NCBI RefSeq assembly: GCF_002743255.1
Contig: NZ_PDYY01000001.1
Location: forward strand, 186,001 to 250,000
Direction of reading: 5' to 3'
Length of the DNA stretch: 64,000 nucleotides
DNA from: Sporosarcina sp. P2
GTDB taxonomy: Bacteria; Bacillota; Bacilli; Bacillales_A; Planococcaceae
Shown: positions 44,740 through 53,272 of the stretch, piece after piece
How the letters are laid out: the number at the start of each line of letters is the position of its first letter
Numbering within the stretch: the stretch's first letter is position 1
Position numbers and translations under genes: made by a program
The notes under the pieces: model-generated
The model's input: the letters and a program-made list of their open reading frames with translations, nothing else
Database searches by the model: none
Told to the model about the DNA's origin: nothing

Positions 44740-45317
44740 AAGTCCATAACGTAGAAATGATTATGAGTGCGGTTCGTCCTGAACAATATCCAACAGAAGG
44801 TTATCCTGAATTTGCGTTGGCCGGCCGCTCGAATGTAGGGAAATCTTCCTTTATTAATAAAATGATTGGGCGTAAAAGTTTGGCGCGTACATCTTCAAAG
44901 CCAGGAAAGACTCAAACGCTCAATTTCTATAAGATTGAGGAAAAATTATTTTTTGTTGACGTACCGGGGTACGGTTACGCCAAAGTGTCGAAAACTGAAA
45001 AAGAAAAATGGGGCGGTATGATCGAACAGTACATTACATCACGAGAAGAATTGCGTGCGGTAGTGCAGATTGTTGATTTACGTCACCCACCGACAAAAGA
45101 TGACTGCATGATGCATGATTTCCTTTCTCATTACAATATCCCGACGATTGTCATAGCGACAAAAGCAGATAAAATACCTAAAGGTAAATGGGAGAAGCAT
45201 AAGAAAATCGTTCGTACAACATTTAACATGGAGATACACGAGCCGCTCATCCTATTTTCCTCTGAAAAGGGTATTGGGATGGATGAAGCATGGCATGAAA
45301 TTGAAAGTCGCATGTAA
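44736..45317 (+). CDS. ysxC: Ribosome-biogenesis GTPase YsxC/EngB
   Basis: A 193-residue essential GTPase of the TrmE-Era-EngA-YihA class, needed for large-subunit assembly. The G motifs are in order: [11 protein letters not shown] (G1), SSKPGKTQT (G2), DVPGYGYA (G3), [10 protein letters not shown] (G4) and SSEKGIG (G5). Length is the family norm. It overlaps lonA by four bases, the usual arrangement in Bacillales. Confidence 0.97.
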   Translation: MKVHNVEMIMSAVRPEQYPTEGYPEFALAGRSNVGKSSFINKMIGRKSLARTSSKPGKTQTLNFYKIEEKLFFVDVPGYGYAKVSKTEKEKWGGMIEQYITSREELRAVVQIVDLRHPPTKDDCMMHDFLSHYNIPTIVIATKADKIPKGKWEKHKKIVRTTFNMEIHEPLILFSSEKGIGMDEAWHEIESRM

Positions 45318-45399
45318 GTAACGATCTAATTTTATCGAATTGTTACATTATGACTTCAAACGATGTTCACAATTTGCATTCCGACTAAAGCGCTATGTA

Positions 45400-45408
45400 T
45401 GTTATAAT
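45400..45408 (+). promoter_or_regulatory. Extended -10 box of the hem operon
   Basis: TGTTATAAT (TG-N-TATAAT), 38 bp before the hemA start. No good -35 is needed for an extended -10. Confidence 0.55.
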
Positions 45409-45446
45409 GAGTATAAGAAAATGATTCCGAAAGGTGTGAGCACCTA

Positions 45447-46823
45447 ATGTATACAGTCGTTGTCGGTGTTAACCACCGAACCGCCCCTGTCGAAATTAGA
45501 GAGAAGCTATCATTCGTCGAGGCTGATTTGCCACAAGCGATGCAAACATTGCAACAGCAAAAGAGCATCTTGGAAAACATCATTATTTCTACTTGTAACC
45601 GCACAGAAATCTATGCGGTGGTGGATCAGATTCATACAGGACGATATTATATAAAAAGATTCCTAGCCGATTGGTTTTCTATTCCCATGGAGGACTTTTC
45701 GAGTCACTTGATCATTCATGAAGAAGATGGTGCAGTGGAACATTTATTACGTGTAACTGCAGGCATTGATTCCATGGTACTTGGGGAAACGCAAATATTA
45801 GGACAAGTTCGTAGTAGTTTTTTCGCTGCGCAAAATATTGGTACAACTGGTACCGTATTCAACGAATTGTTCAAGCAAGCGATTACGACAGCAAAAAGAG
45901 CACATACCGATACAGCAATTGGTGAAAATGCTGTGTCAGTTTCCTATGCAGCAGTAGAACTCGGAAGAAAGATTTTCGGTTCACTCAAGGATAAGCATAT
46001 TGCGATTCTTGGTGCAGGTACGATGGGTGAATTAGCAGTTAAGAACTTGCAAGGAAGCGGTGTTGGGAAGATTACTGTAATCAACCGAACATTCTCCAAA
46101 GCAGAAATTCTAGCGGCGAAATTTAATGGTGAAGCGAAATCTATGCAAGAGTTGCAATGCTTATTACTAGAAGCAGATGTTTTAATCAGCTCTACTGGTG
46201 CTACTGAATATGTCATTGATTATGAATTGATGGATTTTGTAGAGAAACTACGTAAAGGCAAGCCGTTATTCATGGTGGATATCGCTGTGCCACGTGATCT
46301 TGATCCGAAAATCGGTGAACTAAGCAATGTATTCTTGTATGATATCGATGATCTACAAGGCATTGTCGAAGCAAATTTGGCTGAACGTAAGCGTGCAGCT
46401 GAAGAGATCGGTCTGATGATCGAACAGGAAGTAGTTGCCTTTAAGGATTGGTTAACAACGCTTGGTGTCGTGCCAATGATTTCTGCATTACGCAAGAAAG
46501 CAAGTCGTATTCAGAGCGAAACGATGCAGAGTATCGAAAATAAAATGCCCGATTTAACCGAACGTGAAAAGAAAGTGCTGAACAAGCATACAAAATCCAT
46601 TATTAATCAATTGTTAAAAGAACCTATTTTACAGGCTAAAGAATTATCTACTGATAAAAAAGCAGCAGAGAAACTCGCTCTTTTCGAACAAATCTTTGGA
46701 ATTTCTGAAGATGTCGTAACAGAAAAGGAACAGCTGGCATTACAAGCAAAAGAACGTCTTCAAAAGCGCGCTGATCGAAAATCAGATGGTGTGGATGTGA
46801 CGAACTTACATTATCAACACTAA
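45447..46823 (+). CDS. hemA: Glutamyl-tRNA reductase
   Basis: A 458-residue enzyme that reduces glutamyl-tRNA(Glu) to glutamate-1-semialdehyde, the first step of heme synthesis. [17 protein letters not shown] is the N-terminal signature; [10 protein letters not shown] holds the catalytic Cys. The NADPH domain begins at [16 protein letters not shown] helical dimerisation domain with charged residues ends the protein. It is feedback-controlled in Bacillus by heme-dependent proteolysis through HemX. It heads the hemAXCDBL operon, with a terminator hairpin between it and hemX. Confidence 0.98.
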   Translation: MYTVVVGVNHRTAPVEIREKLSFVEADLPQAMQTLQQQKSILENIIISTCNRTEIYAVVDQIHTGRYYIKRFLADWFSIPMEDFSSHLIIHEEDGAVEHLLRVTAGIDSMVLGETQILGQVRSSFFAAQNIGTTGTVFNELFKQAITTAKRAHTDTAIGENAVSVSYAAVELGRKIFGSLKDKHIAILGAGTMGELAVKNLQGSGVGKITVINRTFSKAEILAAKFNGEAKSMQELQCLLLEADVLISSTGATEYVIDYELMDFVEKLRKGKPLFMVDIAVPRDLDPKIGELSNVFLYDIDDLQGIVEANLAERKRAAEEIGLMIEQEVVAFKDWLTTLGVVPMISALRKKASRIQSETMQSIENKMPDLTEREKKVLNKHTKSIINQLLKEPILQAKELSTDKKAAEKLALFEQIFGISEDVVTEKEQLALQAKERLQKRADRKSDGVDVTNLHYQH

Positions 46824-46829
46824 TCCCAG

Positions 46830-46877
46830 GTGGTTCTGTATCTGTCTTTCACAAGAATGATACAGGCCCACTTTTTT
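46830..46877 (+). terminator. Hairpin terminator between hemA and hemX
   Basis: GTGGTTCTGTATC and GATACAGGCCCAC, then six T's. It may attenuate read-through into hemX. Confidence 0.8.
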
Positions 46878-47044
46878 ATTGCAGTTAAATAGGCAATACA
46901 TGCATAAATATTCGGTAAACTAGTAGAAAGATGCTTATTATGGATGCAATTATTTGCAGTAACACCCTCTCATTTGAGACAATATAGACGAACACTCCTT
47001 ACTATCAAAAGAGAGGTTTTCGCTTGAAAGGCAGAGAATAGCAT

Positions 47045-47875
47045 ATGGTTGATTTAACCGTCGCAAGACTTCAGGAAGTCATGATTGTTCTTTATGCCCT
47101 CGGTCTTGTTTTTTACTTAATTGATTACTTGAAGAAGTCAAAAGTTGTTCATCGTACTGCTTTTTGGCTTATCGTTACCGTCTGGGTTACACAAACCGCG
47201 ATTTTATCTCTTTATATAATTCAGATGAAGCGCTTTCCAGTATTATCGCTAGTTGAAGGAATCTATTTTTATGTATGGTTACTGGTCACATTATCTATTG
47301 TGTTCCAGTTGATTTATAAAGTGAACTTCATGGTGTTTTTCACAAATATCATTGGATTTGTATTTTTAATGATTCATGTCTTTTCCAATTTGAAATACAC
47401 AGCATCCACTGTTGGTGATTCGCTTATTTCGGAAGTACTGTTTGTCCATATTACGTCAGCAATCCTCTCGTATGCAGTGTTCGCGTTAGCATTTGTTTTT
47501 GCTGTATTGTATTTGATTGTATATAACGTACTAAAAAGTAAGAAATTTGGAAAACGCTTTTCCAGTCTACCGAATTTGCATCAGACGATGATGGGAATGA
47601 AAATGTCGATCTATACTGGCATCCCGATTTTATTCGTCAGTTTATTATTCGGTGTTCAATGGGCGTATGTAGCGCTTGAGAATTGGTCTCTATTTGATGT
47701 AAAAATTATGGGATCCTTTGCAGTATTACTCATCTATTCTTCGGTTATTTATTTCAACTATAAGGGTAAGCTTCAATCAGTGGAGTTTGCTTGGATGACG
47801 ATATTTGCATTTCTTTTAACGGTTGTGAATTTCTTTTTGGGCAGCACGCTGTCACAATTTCATTTATGGATATAA
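47045..47875 (+). CDS. hemX: HemX, cytochrome-assembly-type membrane protein
   Basis: A 276-residue integral membrane protein with about eight hydrophobic segments. It belongs to the CcmC/ResC-like cytochrome c assembly fold. In B. subtilis HemX lowers HemA levels. YAVFALAFVFAVLYLIVY and WAYVALENWSLFD mark the core. It occupies the conserved position after hemA. ATG 47045 has only a weak AAAGGCAG site ahead, compatible with low expression. Confidence 0.9.
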   Translation: MVDLTVARLQEVMIVLYALGLVFYLIDYLKKSKVVHRTAFWLIVTVWVTQTAILSLYIIQMKRFPVLSLVEGIYFYVWLLVTLSIVFQLIYKVNFMVFFTNIIGFVFLMIHVFSNLKYTASTVGDSLISEVLFVHITSAILSYAVFALAFVFAVLYLIVYNVLKSKKFGKRFSSLPNLHQTMMGMKMSIYTGIPILFVSLLFGVQWAYVALENWSLFDVKIMGSFAVLLIYSSVIYFNYKGKLQSVEFAWMTIFAFLLTVVNFFLGSTLSQFHLWI

Positions 47876-47890
47876 GAAAGGAAGAGTTTT

Positions 47891-48820
47891 TTGAGAAAAA
47901 TTATTGTAGGTTCACGTAGAAGTAAGCTGGCATTGACTCAAACGAAATGGTTTATTGAACAAATGAAGCAAGCAGGTGCACCATTTGAATTTGAAGTAAA
48001 AGAAATTGTGACGAAGGGCGATCAAATCTTAGACGTCATGTTATCAAAAGTAGGCGGTAAAGGGTTATTCGTAAAAGAAATCCAGCAAGCATTATTTGAT
48101 AAAGAAATTGATTTTGCCGTACATAGCATGAAAGATATGCCTGCGGTAATTCCAGATGGTTTAACAGTCGGCTGTATCCCTAAACGTGTGGATCCACGTG
48201 ATGCTTACATCGCAAACGACCATGTTCGCTTCATGGATTTACCAGTAGGCGCGGTTGTTGGAACATCCAGTCTTCGTCGTAGCTCACAATTATTGATGTT
48301 GCGCCCAGATATTGAAATTAAGTGGATTCGTGGAAATATTGATACACGTCTACGTAAGCTCCAAGATGGTGAATTTGATGCAATCCTCTTGGCTGCGGCA
48401 GGACTTAAGCGTATGGGCTGGGATGACAGCATCGTCACAGAACACCTATCGCTCGAAGATTGTATTCCAGCAGTAGGACAAGGTGCATTAGCGATTGAAT
48501 GTCGTGAAGACGATACAGAATTACTAAATGAACTAGCGAAATTAACAGATGAGAGCACATGGATTGAGCTACAAGCTGAGCGCACGTTCCTTAATGAAAT
48601 GGATGGTTCTTGTCAAGTACCAATCGGAGGATTTGCAAAGTTTGATGGTAATGAAGTGGAAATGACTGGTTTCATCGCGTCTCCGGATGCAATTCAAGTG
48701 TTCCGTGAAACAGTGAAAGGAACAGATCCTGTTGCAGTGGGTAAAGAAGTCAGTAAAATTTTACGTGAACAAGGTGCTGCTGAAGTAATTGAGAAAGTGA
48801 AGGCGGAAATGGATGCGTAA
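47891..48820 (+). CDS. hemC: Hydroxymethylbilane synthase (porphobilinogen deaminase)
   Basis: A 309-residue enzyme that joins four porphobilinogens into hydroxymethylbilane. [20 protein letters not shown] opens it. [14 protein letters not shown] is the family signature; [12 protein letters not shown] binds the substrate acids. [11 protein letters not shown] holds the Cys that carries the dipyrromethane cofactor. It starts at TTG 47891 behind GGAAGAG. It overlaps hemD by 8 bases. Confidence 0.98.
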   Translation: MRKIIVGSRRSKLALTQTKWFIEQMKQAGAPFEFEVKEIVTKGDQILDVMLSKVGGKGLFVKEIQQALFDKEIDFAVHSMKDMPAVIPDGLTVGCIPKRVDPRDAYIANDHVRFMDLPVGAVVGTSSLRRSSQLLMLRPDIEIKWIRGNIDTRLRKLQDGEFDAILLAAAGLKRMGWDDSIVTEHLSLEDCIPAVGQGALAIECREDDTELLNELAKLTDESTWIELQAERTFLNEMDGSCQVPIGGFAKFDGNEVEMTGFIASPDAIQVFRETVKGTDPVAVGKEVSKILREQGAAEVIEKVKAEMDA

Positions 48821-49595
48821 CGCTTTACCGTTAGCAGGAGAAACGGTTATTTTCACAGGAACACCAAAATCCACGGAAGCTGCCGAACTGGTGAAAAAGT
48901 ATGGTGGCATTCCGGTTTCAATTCCTCTAATTGAAGTGGGAGAAATACAAAAGAAGGCTGATCAGCAAAAGTTGCAACAAGCAATGAAAGCTGATTGGCT
49001 CATTTTTACGAGCCAATCAGCAGTTGCTGCGTTCCGTGCAAAAATGTTGCGGTTCAATGTAACAGCAGATACGTTCAAAGGAAAAGTGGCTGCAGTCGGA
49101 ACTCGAACAGCGGCAGCGTTAGATCGACTCGGCTTTGCCGTATCTTTCATTCCAAGCGTGTTTAGTGCAGATGTTTTCGTCAAACAGTTTAATCCAAAAG
49201 AGTCGGAACGATTACACGTGGTCTTTTTGAAAGGTACTCTTGCTGGTAGTTTGATTCGTGAGGAGTTGCCGTTTCATGTTTCAGAATGGACAGTCTATGA
49301 AACCAAAAGTGCAACGAGTGAAATAGATAAATTGTGTCGTTTTATACTTCATAAAAATCAAGTGTCCGTGTTGTTCGCAAGTCCGTCGGCGGTGGAAGTA
49401 TTCTCTTCACGGATTGCCCCGAAAACAACATGGTTCGGCTTTACGGTTTGCGCGATCGGACATGTTACGGAACGCGCACTGTTAAAAGTGGGTGCGCCTG
49501 TTCACGTTAAGCCAAAAACGTATACATTAGTCGAGCTAGTCCATGAACTGGCTAAACGAAAGGGAGAGTTCACAAATGAGTCCAATAGAATTTAA
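48813..49595 (+). CDS. hemD: Uroporphyrinogen-III synthase
   Basis: A 260-residue enzyme that closes hydroxymethylbilane into uroporphyrinogen III with D-ring inversion. The sequence is poorly conserved as is normal. [15 protein letters not shown] and [16 protein letters not shown] lie in domain 1; [18 protein letters not shown] and [17 protein letters not shown] in domain 2. The ATG lies inside the end of hemC, and its own end overlaps the hemB start by 20 bases, indicating coupled translation. Confidence 0.93.
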   Translation: MRNALPLAGETVIFTGTPKSTEAAELVKKYGGIPVSIPLIEVGEIQKKADQQKLQQAMKADWLIFTSQSAVAAFRAKMLRFNVTADTFKGKVAAVGTRTAAALDRLGFAVSFIPSVFSADVFVKQFNPKESERLHVVFLKGTLAGSLIREELPFHVSEWTVYETKSATSEIDKLCRFILHKNQVSVLFASPSAVEVFSSRIAPKTTWFGFTVCAIGHVTERALLKVGAPVHVKPKTYTLVELVHELAKRKGEFTNESNRI

Positions 49596-50556
49596 GCGTC
49601 ATCGTAGACTTCGTACACATCCTACCGTTCGAGCGATGGTTAGAGAGACAGAAATTAAAGCAGCGGATTTCATTTATCCTATCTTTGTTACAGAAGGCGA
49701 GAACGTGCGTAATCCAATCGCTTCTATGCCAGGAGTAGATCAGTTTTCTATTGATTTATTATTAAAAGAAACGGATGAAGTCGTCGAATTAGGTATTTCA
49801 TCTATTATTTTATTCGGCATACCTTCGGAAAAAGATGCAACGGGTACTGAAGCATATGACGACGAAGGAATCATTCAACGTGCAACACGTGCAGTGAAAG
49901 AACGGCATCCGCAATTGGTCGTTGTAGCGGATACTTGTTTATGCGAGTATACAGACCACGGTCACTGTGGCGTTATTCACGACAATGATGTAGATAACGA
50001 TGCTAGTCTCGTTCTGCTAGCGAAGACAGCAGTCAGTCAAGCAAAAGCGGGAGCGGATATCATTGCACCTTCGAATATGATGGATGGTTTTGTAGCGGTC
50101 ATTCGTCAAGCGCTAGATGATGCAGGGTTCCAAAACATTCCCATTATGTCGTATGCAGTTAAATATGCGTCTGCTTATTACGGTCCATTCCGTGAAGCGG
50201 CGCAATCCACACCACAATTTGGCGATCGTAAAACGTATCAAATGGATCCAGCAAATCGTATGGAAGCAATGCGTGAAGCGGAATCTGATATTCTTGAAGG
50301 CGCAGATTTCTTAATTGTTAAGCCAGCATTGTCTTATCTCGATATCATTCGCGACGTAAAAAATCATGTACTCCTACCTGTCGTGGCATATAACGTCAGT
50401 GGGGAATACGCAATGGTCAAAGCGGCTGCATTAAACGGCTGGGTAGACGAGAAGAAAATTGTGTTAGAAACATTAACAAGTATGAAGCGTGCAGGTGCAG
50501 ATATCATCATGACATATCATGCAAAAGATGCAGCTCGCTGGTTGGAGGAGAAATAA
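49576..50556 (+). CDS. hemB: Delta-aminolevulinic acid dehydratase (porphobilinogen synthase)
   Basis: A 326-residue TIM-barrel enzyme that condenses two ALA molecules to porphobilinogen. The zinc-type Cys cluster is visible: [14 protein letters not shown]. Active-site lysines lie in MSYAVKYAS and [27 protein letters not shown] opens the protein. ATG 49576 follows AAGGGAGAG and lies in the last codons of hemD. The Cys-rich loop shows zinc dependence rather than magnesium. Confidence 0.98.
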   Translation: MSPIEFKRHRRLRTHPTVRAMVRETEIKAADFIYPIFVTEGENVRNPIASMPGVDQFSIDLLLKETDEVVELGISSIILFGIPSEKDATGTEAYDDEGIIQRATRAVKERHPQLVVVADTCLCEYTDHGHCGVIHDNDVDNDASLVLLAKTAVSQAKAGADIIAPSNMMDGFVAVIRQALDDAGFQNIPIMSYAVKYASAYYGPFREAAQSTPQFGDRKTYQMDPANRMEAMREAESDILEGADFLIVKPALSYLDIIRDVKNHVLLPVVAYNVSGEYAMVKAAALNGWVDEKKIVLETLTSMKRAGADIIMTYHAKDAARWLEEK

Positions 50557-50557
50557 T

Positions 50558-51853
50558 ATGGGACAAAAAACATATACGAAATCTGAAGAAGCGTTTAAAA
50601 TAGCAGTGGATTTAATGCCAGGTGGCGTCAACTCACCAGTGCGTGCTTTCAAATCAGTTAATATGGATCCGATCTTTATGGAAAGTGGTAAAGGTGCGAT
50701 TATTAAGGATATCGATGGCAATGAATATATTGACTACGTTCTATCTTGGGGTCCTCTAATCCTAGGACACACACATCCTGACGTAGTATCTGCAATGCAG
50801 AAAGTAGCTGAAACAGGTACAAGTTTCGGAGCGCCTACACTTCTGGAAAATGAATTGGCAGAGCTTGTAATCGACCGTGTACCATCCATCGAGATGGTAC
50901 GTATGGTGTCTTCTGGTACAGAAGCAACAATGAGTGCACTTCGTTTAGCACGTGGCTATACGAAGCGTAACAAGATCCTTAAATTCGAAGGTTGCTATCA
51001 CGGGCATGCGGATTCCTTACTTATTAAAGCAGGTTCGGGTGTTGCTACTTTAGGTTTGCCTGATAGCCCTGGAGTGCCTGAAACGATTGCACAAAACACG
51101 ATCACGGTCCCGTATAACGATCTGGAAAGTGTTAAATTGGCCATTAAAGAGTATGGAGACGATCTAGCTGCAATTATTGTAGAACCGGTTGCAGGAAACA
51201 TGGGTGTTGTAGGACCGGATAGTGGCTTCCTTAAAGGCTTACGTGAGTTAACAGAAGAAAACGGTTCATTATTAATTTTCGATGAAGTCATGACTGGATT
51301 CCGTGTAGGATATAAATGTGCACAAGGTCACTTCAACGTCAAACCCGACCTTACATGTCTTGGTAAAGTTATCGGTGGTGGACTGCCTGTAGGAGCATAC
51401 GGCGGTTCTCGCGAGATTATGGAACATGTAGCACCGGCAGGAACTATTTATCAAGCGGGTACATTGTCTGGTAACCCGTTAGCTATGACGGCAGGTATTG
51501 AAACGTTGAGAAAGTTGACGCCAAAAACATACGAACACTTCATCAAGCTTGGCGATCAGTTGGAAGAAGGTTTCCGCGCAGCAGCGAAAGCTAATAATAT
51601 TCCACATACCGTCAACCGTGCTGGTTCGATGATCGGGTTCTTCTTTACGGATCAACGTGTCAATAACTACGATAAAGCGAAAACTTCCGATTTGGAACTG
51701 TTCGCAGAGTATTACCGTCTAATGGCAGAAGAAGGTATTTTCTTACCACCTTCCCAATTTGAAGGTATGTTCTTGTCAGCAGCCCACACAGAAGAGCATA
51801 TCGCGAAGACTGTGGAAGCTTTCCATACAGTGTTTGAGAAGTTGAAACGATAA
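50558..51853 (+). CDS. hemL: Glutamate-1-semialdehyde 2,1-aminomutase
   Basis: A 431-residue PLP enzyme that turns glutamate-1-semialdehyde into 5-aminolevulinate. [14 protein letters not shown] is the typical start. [15 protein letters not shown] binds PLP phosphate; [11 protein letters not shown] holds the Asp on the pyridine; [17 protein letters not shown] holds the Schiff-base Lys. The ATG at 50558 follows TTGGAGGAG and is 1 bp after the hemB stop. It ends the operon at a terminator. hemL consumes the product of hemA, the first gene. Confidence 0.97.
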   Translation: MGQKTYTKSEEAFKIAVDLMPGGVNSPVRAFKSVNMDPIFMESGKGAIIKDIDGNEYIDYVLSWGPLILGHTHPDVVSAMQKVAETGTSFGAPTLLENELAELVIDRVPSIEMVRMVSSGTEATMSALRLARGYTKRNKILKFEGCYHGHADSLLIKAGSGVATLGLPDSPGVPETIAQNTITVPYNDLESVKLAIKEYGDDLAAIIVEPVAGNMGVVGPDSGFLKGLRELTEENGSLLIFDEVMTGFRVGYKCAQGHFNVKPDLTCLGKVIGGGLPVGAYGGSREIMEHVAPAGTIYQAGTLSGNPLAMTAGIETLRKLTPKTYEHFIKLGDQLEEGFRAAAKANNIPHTVNRAGSMIGFFFTDQRVNNYDKAKTSDLELFAEYYRLMAEEGIFLPPSQFEGMFLSAAHTEEHIAKTVEAFHTVFEKLKR

Positions 51854-51858
51854 TCTTG

Positions 51859-51892
51859 AAGCGTCAAGCAGATTTTATTGCTTGGCGCTTTT
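51859..51892 (+). terminator. Terminator of the hem operon
   Basis: AAGCGTCAAGCA and TGCTTGGCGCTTTT form an 11-bp stem with one G-U. Confidence 0.85.
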
Positions 51893-51913
51893 ATGTTCAT
51901 TTTTTATGATGAT

Positions 51914-52060
51914 GGCGCGGTGTTGGCGAGGATTGGCGCGGTTTTCAGATGTTATGGCGCGGTCTTCGGGATCAATAGCGCGGTGTACGCTGGCATTTGC
52001 GCGGTGTGCTGTCCTTTTGGCGCGATGCTAGGCTTTAATAGCGCGGTTGCGATCGTTTCA
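51914..52060. repeat. Seven 21-bp repeats, exactly phased
   Basis: GCGCGG (once GCGCGA) occurs at 51915, 51936, 51957, 51978, 51999, 52020 and 52041, always 21 bp apart. Each unit reads (G/A/T)GCGCGGT followed by about 13 variable bases, often ending in TTA or AT. The spacing equals two turns of B-DNA, so every GC-rich core faces the same side. An open frame across it would give a Gly-Ala-Val heptad repeat (GAVLARI, GAVFRCY, GAVFGIN), but there is no ribosome site, and hydrophobic-only composition makes a gene unlikely. It lies between the hem terminator and the SpoVID-like gene. Confidence 0.85.
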
Positions 52061-52150
52061 TTCCCATTCCCATTCCACATTATACTTCACTTCTAAATTC
52101 CTTTATTTCTTCATATAGTAGCCTGAGTTAAGAAAAGGAGTGAAGCGAAA

Positions 52151-52774
52151 ATGACAACACATCAATGGACATTGCAAGAGTCTTTTTATTTCCCTGTGGA
52201 GTACGGGGCATTTGCTAAATCGGCTGAGGTAAAGGTGACGCCAGGGTTTACGGAAGAACGTACGGAAGATGCAATCCGTTTGCAAGGGATCTATCATATC
52301 GCGGCAAACGTTGTATTTGATGCAGACAAGCAAGTAGAATTGGCAACTGAAGATGTATTAGTCATTCATGACGTGGAAGTAGAAAACAATAAAGGATATT
52401 TTGAATATGCTGTGCCTTTGAATGTTGATCTACCAGTAGAACTCGATGGCGACTTGCAACTGGAAGTGCGAGATATTAAATCTTCATCACAGGAAGACGG
52501 GGGATTGAAACTGGAGTGGACCGTTCACTTGAAACAGGAAGAGCCCGTACAAGAACCGGTTGTAATTGAAGAAGAGCCTGCAGCACTACAGTTCGTAGCT
52601 GCCTCGACATCTCATTTAGAATTTCTTGCAAATGCTGATCGTGCGGTTGAACAAGTAAATAATGAAATGGAAGACTTTCTCTTATACATCGCCGAGATGG
52701 ATGACGATATAACGAGAAAGATCTTCCACTCAAATAATGTTTTTGTAGAAGCAGAAGGACAAAGCAGCGAGTAA
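52151..52774 (+). CDS. spoVID: Short SpoVID-like protein (N-terminal domain only)
   Basis: A 207-residue acidic protein in the exact place of spoVID (between hemL and valS in Bacillus). WTLQESFYFPVEYGAFAKS and RLQGIYHIAANVVFD resemble the start of the SpoVID N-terminal domain, which organises the spore coat. SpoVID in B. subtilis is more than twice as long, with a long acidic middle and a C-terminal LysM domain; here a Glu-rich linker (about 136-150) and a short helical end replace them, and no LysM is visible. AAAGGAGTG precedes the ATG. No ysxE follows. Either a diverged, shortened coat protein or a derived protein of another role. Similarity is moderate. Confidence 0.55.
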   Translation: MTTHQWTLQESFYFPVEYGAFAKSAEVKVTPGFTEERTEDAIRLQGIYHIAANVVFDADKQVELATEDVLVIHDVEVENNKGYFEYAVPLNVDLPVELDGDLQLEVRDIKSSSQEDGGLKLEWTVHLKQEEPVQEPVVIEEEPAALQFVAASTSHLEFLANADRAVEQVNNEMEDFLLYIAEMDDDITRKIFHSNNVFVEAEGQSSE

Positions 52775-52921
52775 GCAAAATACTAAAAAATCGCCAGTGG
52801 TCGGGATAAGTAGTAATCGAATCAATTGAAACACGGTGATCGGGATGATACAGCCTTTACAGTAAAATCTCGTTTTCCGAAGCCACGGCGGCAACAGATA
52901 GGGATTATAACCTTTTCGCAT
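52730..52921 (-). CDS. Small conserved-looking membrane protein
   Basis: A 63-residue protein on the minus strand. MRKGYNPYLLPPWLRKTRFY is a basic Pro-rich head. Two hydrophobic stretches follow (IPITVFQLIRLLLIP and FLVFCLLAALSFCFY). AAAGGATGG lies 9 bases before the ATG, a good ribosome site. I recall small Bacillales proteins with a PYLLPPWLRK-type head in this neighbourhood, so it is probably real. Its 3' end overlaps the last 45 bases of the SpoVID-like gene, tail to tail. Function unknown. Confidence 0.6.
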   Translation of the reverse strand: MRKGYNPYLLPPWLRKTRFYCKGCIIPITVFQLIRLLLIPTTGDFLVFCLLAALSFCFYKNII

Positions 52922-52989
52922 CGTTCACCATCCTTTCTCTATAGACTGCTATTCAGTTGACGGACTCTACATGTTTCGCTTATAATAAT

Positions 52990-53243
52990 GTGTATATGAA
53001 TATAAATGCGAAGAGTAGGAAAGTACATGTGAACCGTTTTCTTTAGAGAGGGTACGATTGGTGGAACGTACCTGGAAACCGCATATGGAAGTCCCCTATG
53101 AGCAGTTTCTGTGAAATATGAGTAGCAGGAACCGGTGAAGACCGTTACCAAATCATGAAGATGTAATGCTTTTTGCGTTCATAAATAAAGGTGGTACCAC
53201 GAGCTCCTTCGTCCTTTTACCGGGATGAGTGGGGCTTTTTTGT
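52990..53243 (+). promoter_or_regulatory. T-box leader of valS
   Basis: The conserved T-box AAGGTGGTACCACGAGC at 53188-53204 is present. A Stem I region with GAGTAG (53007) and AGAGAGGG (53045) precedes it. After the T-box, GCTCCTTCGTCC pairs with GGGATGAGTGGGGC and is followed by TTTTTT (terminator, T's at 53235-53241). Uncharged tRNA-Val should stabilise the antiterminator. Valine codons GTC at 53091 and GTG at 53111 are candidate specifiers; I could not decide between them. Confidence 0.92.
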
Positions 53244-53272
53244 ATCCCTTTTTATTTGAAGGAGGAAATGAA

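Noticed and set aside
51878-52096. 72-codon frame across the 21-bp repeats as a Gly-Ala-Val heptad protein
   Set aside because: No ribosome site; the start overlaps the hem terminator; repeat period of 21 explains the open frame.
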